From Prevotella sp. (lineage in GTDB: Bacteria > Bacteroidota > Bacteroidia > Bacteroidales > Bacteroidaceae), in contig JAFRMM010000084.1 of NCBI GenBank assembly GCA_017430675.1, positions 1 through 23,805 on the forward strand: DNA of 23,805 bases, written 5' to 3'. The notes under the pieces are model-generated. The model saw only the letters and a program-made list of their open reading frames with translations. It did no database searches and was not told the origin of the DNA. Within the stretch, counting starts at the first letter, position 1; each line of letters starts with the position of its first letter. Shown here one piece after another: positions 16,401 to 23,805 of this stretch. The position numbers were made by a program, and so were the translations under genes.

Positions 16401-16965
16401 CATCCAATATAATGCGCTCACCGACAGCATTGAGGTGGTGAACCATTCCGCTGGCCATCAGACAGGCATCACCGCTACAGCCACCGTGTTTGATCTTCAT
16501 GGAAAGAAAATAGCACAGAAGAAGGCACGTCTGAACACTGCAGATGACACGACCCAAGCATGGCTGAGACTGTCGAAGATACAGCCTACCGCTCCCTCCG
16601 ATGTATGGTTCCTGCGCCTACAACTCTCCGACAGGAGTGGTATTGTCTCAGAGAACCTCTATATCATGGGGCGCGAAGAGAATAATTTCCAGGCCATAAC
16701 CACCCTGCCCCAACCCATGCTCCAACAACATGTAACACAGGATGGAACGACAGCAACTGTCACCGTCAGGAATACGGGCAAGACGCCTGCCGTCTTCCTG
16801 CGCCTGAACCTGAAGGGAGCAGACGGGGAGCAGATCCTGCCTGTCATCTATAGCGACAACTACTTCACTCTGATGCCTGGCGAGATCAAGACCATCGCCG
16901 TCAAATGGCGTCATGAAGATACCCGTGACCAGACTCCAGTGTTTGAAATAACAAGCATCAACTGA
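13444..16965 (+). CDS. Large secreted GH2 glycosidase with discoidin-like N-terminal domains (endo-beta-mannosidase or exo-beta-glucosaminidase type)
   Basis: A 1173-residue retaining GH2 enzyme with a signal peptide at about 1-19. Residues about 50-345 form two discoidin (F5/8-type) beta-sandwiches (LSNVALHRAAYASSAIDYNH, later WHKVGDISD...ARYVRLLM), which may bind glycan. GH2 sugar-binding and sandwich domains follow (about 368-690; VPGTVLTSY, WLNFDGINWKANVYLNGQRL). The barrel (about 690-960) has MIRNWVGMIGDEAFYEACD, IMIWQDFW, acid/base IWCGRNEG (E803) and a nucleophile candidate in IHTERGMPN (E861). This barrel pattern is shared by plant mannosylglycoprotein endo-beta-mannosidase and by bacterial exo-beta-glucosaminidase-like enzymes; I cannot separate them by eye. 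With GH92, GH125 and GH20 beside it, cleavage at the Man-beta-1,4-GlcNAc core is attractive but inferred. It lies 14 nt after the GH97 remnant. Confidence 0.85.
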   Translation: MKKITCLFCMVGMSITAAAQDATLTRGIGQYPGAQSEYFAPSIGWTACQQLSNVALHRAAYASSAIDYNHTAHLVTDGLCDTTEPALLTVTTQTGRLPRKEAEWAIDGGVYSRNILMGARTFIQYDWSGEMMIEAREVCLQGMVAYDDKSATKGYTIRCEVSNDGVLWQNAGELKGSGLPGKPLQYMLHSDPNKQTDDGLLPARRLDEAIRFHEAIRTQHFRITMEMEGAAHWDVHELQFADALGRYVEVMPSKAFSSLWMSDGGGEQWLYTDLGKSLPIEKIRMDWYLAPRKGIIEVSDDARAWHKVGDISDAVDVKATARYVRLLMQEPGESGCYALRELEVLSRNKVIYTPHEEAGMRKSRQELSGGQWQLQRASEVEALGEQIAAADFDSRGWIAATVPGTVLTSYVNIGAVPNPNYADDVDQISESFFRSNFWYRNEFEVSKDLKDDQLWLNFDGINWKANVYLNGQRLGSIEGAFMRGKFNVTGLLHQGKNYLAVEVICNEHFGAIKEKDENTTQFNGGILGADNPTFHATIGWDWITTVRGRDMGIWNEVYLTATGMVSVSDPYVQTSISEDGKTVSIRPSVFVCNNDNKAIEGLLKGYIGDVKFEKTVRLPANSEQEIGFCPKHFPQLESSNFRLWWPNGYGEPYLYEAGFTFTPRQGEASTINYQAGLREMKYVDQKDSLRMYVNGRRFVPLGGNWGFDEHNLLYRSREYDIAVGYHRDMNCTMIRNWVGMIGDEAFYEACDKHGIMIWQDFWLANPADGPDPYDDSMFLRNAEDYVRRIRSHASLGIWCGRNEGFPPDAIDRKLREYVKDLTPGMDYISSSADDGVSGHGPYWALPMKEYFTRQSGKIHTERGMPNVMNIESLKRTISPDALWPQSIQWGQHDYTLQGAQKAREFNGLVAQGFGEARSAEEFARWAQLINYNGYRAMYESTSKTRAGLLIWMSHACWPSMVWQTYDYYFDPTAAYFGVKKACEPLHIQYNALTDSIEVVNHSAGHQTGITATATVFDLHGKKIAQKKARLNTADDTTQAWLRLSKIQPTAPSDVWFLRLQLSDRSGIVSENLYIMGREENNFQAITTLPQPMLQQHVTQDGTTATVTVRNTGKTPAVFLRLNLKGADGEQILPVIYSDNYFTLMPGEIKTIAVKWRHEDTRDQTPVFEITSIN

Positions 16966-17031
16966 TGATATGCCCTATGACAGTCTGCAAAAACGAGACA
17001 CGTATGCTTTGACAATATTTAACGTAATATT

Positions 17032-17063
17032 TTTGTATTATTATGTAAAATTGACTATCTTTG
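17032..17063 (+). promoter_or_regulatory. Bacteroidetes promoter for the susC-susD operon
   Basis: TTTG at 17032-17035, a 20-nt spacer and TATCTTTG at 17056-17063 followed by C: an ideal match to the Bacteroidetes -33/-7 consensus. Transcription should start near 17070, leaving an A/T-rich leader of about 65 nt before the susC ATG at 17135. It lies in the 169-nt gap after GH2, where no hairpin terminator is visible, so susC could receive both its own and readthrough transcription. Confidence 0.75.
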
Positions 17064-17134
17064 CAAGAAATTTACTAACTATTGCTAATTGACACCTAAC
17101 TCAATATTTATTATTTTATTTTAAAACCTAAAAC

Positions 17135-20100
17135 ATGGAAAAGAAGAAAAACTCTTTTGTCTCTCATGTGAGAGCGTGCATGTTGGTATTGTGTCTGTTA
17201 TTCACAGGCATTGCTAACGCACAGAATGTTACGGTGAAGGGTAATGTCACAGACCTGAACGGAGAACCGATTATTGGTGCTACAGTGAAGGTTGAAGGCA
17301 CCCAGACCGGAACAGTAACTAACTATGATGGCGACTTCACGATTAGTTGCCGTGAAGGCACTTTGCTAACTGTCAGTTACATCGGCTACACTGCCCAGCA
17401 GGCAAAGGCTGAGTCGGGAAAGACTATCCAAATCGTTTTAGAAGAAGAGTCAACAACTCTGTCGGAGGTTGTCGTAACGGCTATGGGTATTAAGAAAGAT
17501 GCCAAGAAACTGGGTTATTCCGTGAGTACGGTGGGTGCCGAGGAACTGACGAAGGTAGGTGCTCCGACTTTCGCATCAGCCATGTACGGTAAGGCTGCCG
17601 GTGTACGTATTCAGACCGCTCCTGGTGGTGGTACGTCATCCGTATCTATCAACGTGCGTGGTATGTCATCTATCACAGGTTCCACACAGCCGCTGATCGT
17701 CATGGATGGTGTGCCCATCCGTAACGGTGATGCCAACACCCAAGTGGACTACTGGTCAAGCCAGCGCATCGAGTCCAACGGTCTGGTTGACATCAACCCA
17801 GAGGATATCGAGAGCGTATCGATTCTTAAAGGTGCCGCCGCTTCTGCACTTTACGGTTCTGAGGCTGCAAATGGTGTCGTTGTGATTACCACCAAGACTG
17901 GTCGTGGCCAGCAGGGCATAGGCGTAGAGTTCGGTGCCAACCTCAGTTGGGAGAAGGCAGCCTACATGCCGGAATTGCAGAATGAATTTGGTCCCGGTTC
18001 ATGGGGCTATCGTGGCAATGTGAGCGACTATATGATCCAGACTGGCGGTTTCGTTGAACAGACATATAATGGGCAGACCTATAAGACTGTGGAGGCCACC
18101 AACAACTACTGGGGACCACGGTATGACGGCAGTCAGGTTTACTACTGGGACGGCAAGCAGCGCGCTTACAACGGCTTAGGCAGTGATCCATGGACCACAC
18201 TGTTCCGCACAGGTTTCAACCAGCAGTACAACGTGGCTGTAACAAAGGCGGGTGACTGGGGTAACGTTCGTTTCGGCTACACCTTCAACCATGTGGATGC
18301 CATGCAGCAGAACTCTAACAATGGCAAGCACAACTTCTCATTGAACGGAACGCTGAACATCCTCAAGAACGTGAAACTCGACTTCTCAGCACAGTATCTG
18401 CGCCAGAACATCAAGAACCGTGCTTATCGTATCAGCCGTATCACCCTGAACTACGGTGGTATGATCGGTTCATTCGACGATGTAGGTCTGATGGTTGACA
18501 AGACTATGACCTCCCAAGGCTTCATCTACAGCACGGGCGACGGATTGTCGGAGACTCCCGACGAGAACCTGATCTATGCCCCTGGTACTGCAGCCCTGAT
18601 GTCGGAATATTTGTGGAACGTGCTCGGCAATGTACAGGAGGAGAATCACAACCGCTTCATCGCTGGTGTGACACCTTCATGGGAGATTATCCCCGGTCTG
18701 ACACTGCGTGGACGTATCGCTACCGATATGACCGCTGAAGACATCGAGAACCGCAATAATGCCAAGCGTGCCATCGGCTACACCTCAAACAACAGCGACC
18801 TTGGCGGCTACTCTCTGATGAACCGCAAGTATGAGACCTACTATGGTGACATCATGCTGATGTTCGACAAGACCTTCGCAGAGAAGCACAACGTAACGGC
18901 TAACGTAGGTTGGTCTGGCCGTCAGGAGAAGACTTTCGCTTCTACTGTCTCTACGAACGGTGGTCTGTCAGTGACCAACTGGTTCAACCTGGCAGCATCT
19001 AACCTGACGCCGAATGCTTCGCAGCAGGATATCAGTTCACTGCGTACCGCTTGGTTCGGCACCCTGAGTTACGGCTACGACAACTGGGCATACCTCGAGG
19101 GAACCATCCGTAACGAGAAGATCTCTACACTGGCACCTGACTACAACAGTTTCACCTATCCTTCAATCAATGCCAGTGCCATCATCACTGAACTGCTGAA
19201 GGACAAGAAACCCGTATGGTGGGATTATGGTAAGATTCGTGCCAGTTACGGTATCGTAGGTAATGCACCTGAGGTTTACAGAGCCAACGTCCTCTACAAC
19301 CAGTCACAGATTGGTTCTTATCTCTATAACACCATCGGCACCTCACTGGGTAACCTGACCCTAAAGCCTGAGAAGAAATATGAGTTCGAGATCGGTCTGG
19401 AGGCAAAGTTCATCAAGAACCGCTTAGGTTTTGAGGTTTCTTACTACAGCAACACCGTGAAGGATCAGATCCTGCCGATATCACTGGCCCGCTCTGCTGG
19501 TGGTGAGTCAATCATGCTGAACATCGGTGAGTTGAAGAACCACGGTCTTGAGTTCGCAGTCTATGGAACACCGATCCAGACAAAGGACTGGCAGTTAGAC
19601 CTGCGTGCCAATATTGCCTTCAACACCAATAAGGTGACGAAGTTGATGGACGGTCTGGACAATATCCTCCACCGTTCATTCGATAACTCTGCATACCTCT
19701 ACTCTTACGAGGGTGAGCCAATGGGTGACTGGTACGTCTATGAATACCAGCGCGACAGCCAGGGCCGTAAGATCATTGGCGACGACGGTTTGCCCATCCG
19801 CAGCACAGAATTGACAAAGGTGGGTAACGCCATGCCAAAGGGCGTCGGTGGTGTCTCTGCAAACCTCCGCTGGAAGCAACTCTTCCTGGATGCCACCTTC
19901 GACTTCCGTATCGGTGGTGACGTACTGAACCAGTATTGGCAGTACGCTATGGAGACCGGTATCCTCGAAAGCACACTCGACGGTCGTGAGGGACACGGTG
20001 GTCTCCCCTACTACTATGAGGACAATAATATCAGTTCATCAGGTACAATTATTGCTGGCACCGCTCCTTCGGGCTATACACAGTTCAACGACGGTATGAT

Positions 20101-20470
20101 CGTGGAAGGTGTACATGCCGATGGCACCGCCAACACCACTATTGTACCAGCCGGTATCTACTACAAGAACTCATTCGGCTGGGGTGCAGGCACGCACAAC
20201 TCTTACGAGGAGGCCATTCAGGACAACTCCTATTTGAAACTCCGTGAACTCTCTCTTGGCTATCAACTGCCAAAGATATTCTCTACGAAGTTCGGATGCC
20301 AGAATCTGACAGTTTCCGTCTTTGCACGTAACCTGTTCTACATCTTCAAGAACTTGAAGGAAATGGACGCAGAGTCGGGTGACGGTACCAACTGGATTGG
20401 ACAGGCCGTTGCAGGTAACTCATCTGCAGCCAGCCGCAGTTTTGGTTTCTCTCTCCGTGCTAAGTTCTAA
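17135..20470 (+). CDS. SusC/RagA family TonB-linked outer-membrane transporter
   Basis: SusC proteins are TonB-dependent beta-barrels that import oligosaccharides under a SusD lid. This one has 1111 residues: a signal peptide (about 1-29, ending IANAQ), a carboxypeptidase-regulatory-like beta domain at about 31-103 (VKGNVTDLNGEPIIGATVKV), the TonB-box-like EVVVTAMGIKK at 111-121, then the plug (SINVRGMSSITGSTQPLIVM, ending near SALYGSEAANGVVVITTKTG) and a barrel ending in the aromatic strand SRSFGFSLRAKF. There is no N-terminal STN domain, so it is not a transducing type tied to an ECF sigma/anti-sigma pair; control by a hybrid two-component or other sensor outside the window is likelier. susD follows after 33 nt. 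The barrel sequence does not by itself tell the glycan. Confidence 0.97.
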   Translation: MEKKKNSFVSHVRACMLVLCLLFTGIANAQNVTVKGNVTDLNGEPIIGATVKVEGTQTGTVTNYDGDFTISCREGTLLTVSYIGYTAQQAKAESGKTIQIVLEEESTTLSEVVVTAMGIKKDAKKLGYSVSTVGAEELTKVGAPTFASAMYGKAAGVRIQTAPGGGTSSVSINVRGMSSITGSTQPLIVMDGVPIRNGDANTQVDYWSSQRIESNGLVDINPEDIESVSILKGAAASALYGSEAANGVVVITTKTGRGQQGIGVEFGANLSWEKAAYMPELQNEFGPGSWGYRGNVSDYMIQTGGFVEQTYNGQTYKTVEATNNYWGPRYDGSQVYYWDGKQRAYNGLGSDPWTTLFRTGFNQQYNVAVTKAGDWGNVRFGYTFNHVDAMQQNSNNGKHNFSLNGTLNILKNVKLDFSAQYLRQNIKNRAYRISRITLNYGGMIGSFDDVGLMVDKTMTSQGFIYSTGDGLSETPDENLIYAPGTAALMSEYLWNVLGNVQEENHNRFIAGVTPSWEIIPGLTLRGRIATDMTAEDIENRNNAKRAIGYTSNNSDLGGYSLMNRKYETYYGDIMLMFDKTFAEKHNVTANVGWSGRQEKTFASTVSTNGGLSVTNWFNLAASNLTPNASQQDISSLRTAWFGTLSYGYDNWAYLEGTIRNEKISTLAPDYNSFTYPSINASAIITELLKDKKPVWWDYGKIRASYGIVGNAPEVYRANVLYNQSQIGSYLYNTIGTSLGNLTLKPEKKYEFEIGLEAKFIKNRLGFEVSYYSNTVKDQILPISLARSAGGESIMLNIGELKNHGLEFAVYGTPIQTKDWQLDLRANIAFNTNKVTKLMDGLDNILHRSFDNSAYLYSYEGEPMGDWYVYEYQRDSQGRKIIGDDGLPIRSTELTKVGNAMPKGVGGVSANLRWKQLFLDATFDFRIGGDVLNQYWQYAMETGILESTLDGREGHGGLPYYYEDNNISSSGTIIAGTAPSGYTQFNDGMIVEGVHADGTANTTIVPAGIYYKNSFGWGAGTHNSYEEAIQDNSYLKLRELSLGYQLPKIFSTKFGCQNLTVSVFARNLFYIFKNLKEMDAESGDGTNWIGQAVAGNSSAASRSFGFSLRAKF

Positions 20471-20503
20471 TAACACTCAAATTAATATTAATAGAATAGG
20501 AAT

Positions 20504-22219
20504 ATGAAAAAGATATTATCATTCGCATTGGGTGCTGTTGCCGCTCTTACCATCACCTCTTGTTCTGATGAGGCATACACAGAGAAGTACAATGACCCCT
20601 CAAAGACATCAACGGTGTCTTGCGACAAATTGTTTACCGGAGTTGTGTGGACTGGCCGCACCTACGGCATGCAGACCTATTGGGGACTCTGCACATTCGA
20701 ACTCCCACAGATTGGTGCTTACTCACAGGCTTCGAGCCACTTCTCGGCTGATGCAGACTACGAGGGCACGGGCTCCTATGTCAGTTATGGCAACGACCGC
20801 TGGAAGAACTTCTACGAAGATTTGACGCAATATAAACTGATGCGTTATACCTTCCAAAACCTTACTTCATCAGAGCAAAACGAGAATCAACTCTATATGG
20901 ACTGTGCTACAGTATGGATCTACGACCAGTTGGAAAAAGCCATTGACCTGTGGGGAGACATTCCTTTTGTCAATGCCTGTAATATCCAGATCTCGGCAAA
21001 CATCTCTGACAGTAAGGCTTCCTATGACGATGCCAAGACATTGTATGAGATGATGCTGAATGGCGGTACGCTAACCGATGTAAACGGTGAGTCACAGGCC
21101 TATGACGGTCTTGCTACGATCTACAGTCGCATCAAGAGTGCTTCCACTCCCTCTGGATTTGCATCACAGGACATCCTCTTCGGTGGTGATGTCAGCAAGT
21201 GGGCTTCCTACGCCCTCGGACTCCGTGCCCGTATGGCTCTCCGCGTTTCCACCCAAGGTGCCCTCGAATCGACAGGCAAGTCGATACTCTCTGATATTGC
21301 CAGCAGTCTGGCTTCTGAGGCTCAGGACTGTGTGACAGGCTTTGCCGATCCCTCTATCGTTGCCTTTAGTTACAACGACGGTAACGGTATGAACTGGGGC
21401 GGCGGCTGGAACGAGTGGGCCCGCCAGTACTCTCGTCTGTCGTATAAGATGGCTGAGATACTGAATCTGCCGGAAGGTGCTAAGATGAACCACGATACTG
21501 ATATCCATGTAGCAGGAGCAGACCCCCGTGCTGCTGTCATGTTCGATGCCTCCCACGACGGAACGGTACATATCCTTGACTATCACCAGACATTCTCAGA
21601 TCAGTACTATAATGGCTGGCTGCTGGAGGGTACTTATCGTTATTTCACTGTGGTTGACTCGGCTACTTTTATCAACAATGCCTACTTCATGCATCCAATC
21701 ATGACTAAGGCTGAGATGCTGCTCACACTGGCAGAGGCTGCACAGCGCGGTATCATCAGCGGTGACGCTGAAAGTTACTTCAAACAAGGTGTGCAGGCCT
21801 CTATCGACCTCTACTATGCAGAGAATGCGAAGTCTGTATTCCGCGCCGCTGTTGAACAGCCTGATGCAACGGATTACATCAATGGCCTCTGGGCCAATGC
21901 TTCCGATAAACTGGAGGCCATCTGCAACCAGCGCTGGCTGCACTTCTCGCAGTTACAGATGGAGCAGACCTATAGTGAGGTGCGCCGTACAGGATTCCCG
22001 AAACTGGAGTTCCGCGATTTCTCAAGTGACCCAAACTACACCATCCCGCGTCCAATGGACCGCATTGTTTACCCATCAGATGAAACGACAAACAACCTCG
22101 ACAACATGAACGAGGCCATCAGTCGTCTTTCAAATTCTTCTCAGGAGTGGAACAACGCGCTGTTCTGGGCTAAAAGTGCAGGAACCTGGTACACAGTTAT
22201 CGACCTTCCCTACGAGTAA
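20504..22219 (+). CDS. SusD/RagB family surface glycan-binding lipoprotein
   Basis: A 571-residue lipoprotein that pairs with the SusC just upstream and captures glycan at the cell surface. The signal peptide ends in the lipobox ITSC with Cys at 20, followed by SDEA; an acidic stretch just after the Cys fits the export signal for surface lipoproteins in Bacteroidetes. The helical TPR-like body is recognisable (DCATVWIYDQLEKAIDLWGD, FIN-NAYFMHPIMTKAEMLLTLAEA, WLHFSQLQMEQTYSEVRRTG, YTIPRPMDRIVYP). The opening YNDPSKTSTVSCDKLFTGV suggests the SusD-like_2 branch more than classical SusD. A hairpin follows 21 nt after its stop codon, which may lower expression of downstream GH97 relative to the transporter pair. 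Confidence 0.95.
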   Translation: MKKILSFALGAVAALTITSCSDEAYTEKYNDPSKTSTVSCDKLFTGVVWTGRTYGMQTYWGLCTFELPQIGAYSQASSHFSADADYEGTGSYVSYGNDRWKNFYEDLTQYKLMRYTFQNLTSSEQNENQLYMDCATVWIYDQLEKAIDLWGDIPFVNACNIQISANISDSKASYDDAKTLYEMMLNGGTLTDVNGESQAYDGLATIYSRIKSASTPSGFASQDILFGGDVSKWASYALGLRARMALRVSTQGALESTGKSILSDIASSLASEAQDCVTGFADPSIVAFSYNDGNGMNWGGGWNEWARQYSRLSYKMAEILNLPEGAKMNHDTDIHVAGADPRAAVMFDASHDGTVHILDYHQTFSDQYYNGWLLEGTYRYFTVVDSATFINNAYFMHPIMTKAEMLLTLAEAAQRGIISGDAESYFKQGVQASIDLYYAENAKSVFRAAVEQPDATDYINGLWANASDKLEAICNQRWLHFSQLQMEQTYSEVRRTGFPKLEFRDFSSDPNYTIPRPMDRIVYPSDETTNNLDNMNEAISRLSNSSQEWNNALFWAKSAGTWYTVIDLPYE

Positions 22220-22240
22220 ACAAACAATTCCTGAATATTT

Positions 22241-22266
22241 AGAGGGCGTGCTTTTGTACGCCCTCT
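22241..22266 (+). terminator. Hairpin downstream of susD (terminator or attenuator)
   Basis: AGAGGGCGT (22241-22249) pairs with ACGCCCTCT (22258-22266) over 9 bp around an 8-nt loop (GCTTTTGT). Only AATTAA follows, without a long T-run, so termination may be partial. It separates susD from the GH97 gene. Confidence 0.7.
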
Positions 22267-22278
22267 AATTAACTAAAT

Positions 22279-23805
<1,527 letters not shown>

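Noticed and set aside
15544..16557. 337-codon open frame on the minus strand
   Set aside because: Antisense to the catalytic barrel of GH2; its residues follow from the codon pattern of the real gene.

Overview
The window looks like part of a chromosome from a Bacteroidales gut or rumen bacterium, most likely of the Prevotella group (Prevotella/Segatella/Xylanibacter). The reasons are a SusC/SusD outer-membrane pair, surface-type lipoprotein and signal peptides, promoters of the Bacteroidetes type (TTTG, about 19-20 nt, TAnnTTTG) instead of sigma70 boxes, and no consistent Shine-Dalgarno sequences. The genus is an inference from protein character, not from a search.

Layout. Positions 1-4214 (minus strand) hold housekeeping genes plus one glycosidase: ffh (SRP GTPase, cut by the left edge), a secreted GH31 alpha-glycosidase, and queH (queuosine synthesis), whose stop overlaps the GH31 start. 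Positions 4345-9357 (plus) form a probable operon: a cytosolic LmbE/PIG-L-type protein equivalent to the C-terminal half of the Bacteroidetes NagB-LmbE fusion, then two tandem secreted GH20 beta-hexosaminidases. The operon ends at a strong symmetric hairpin shared with the convergent GH92-GH125 alpha-mannosidase pair (13031-9392, minus). Positions 13175-23805 (plus) hold a GH97-like gene remnant, a 1173-residue GH2 enzyme with discoidin-like N-terminal domains, SusC, SusD, a hairpin, a second short GH97-like remnant, and a GH97 alpha-glucosidase cut by the right edge.

Together this reads as a polysaccharide utilization locus for a mannose- and HexNAc-containing glycan. GH92 and GH125 trim alpha-mannose, GH20 enzymes release beta-GlcNAc/GalNAc, the GH2 enzyme could attack the beta-linked mannose or glucosamine of the core, SusC/SusD import oligosaccharides, and the LmbE protein suggests a link to amino-sugar catabolism. 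N-glycans (high-mannose or trimmed complex type) are the best guess. GH31 and GH97 could remove alpha-linked glucose (or another alpha-sugar), which is the least explained part. No endoglycosidase, sulfatase, regulator (HTCS, ECF sigma/anti-sigma) or transporter for monosaccharides is visible here; these may lie outside the window.

The most unusual points are the stand-alone LmbE half without its NagB domain, two independent GH97-like gene remnants in one locus, a 47-nt perfect identity between the two otherwise diverged GH20 genes, and a terminator hairpin that contains both convergent stop codons. No IS element, tRNA, rRNA, CRISPR array or phage gene was seen. No gene-free stretch exceeds about 190 bases.
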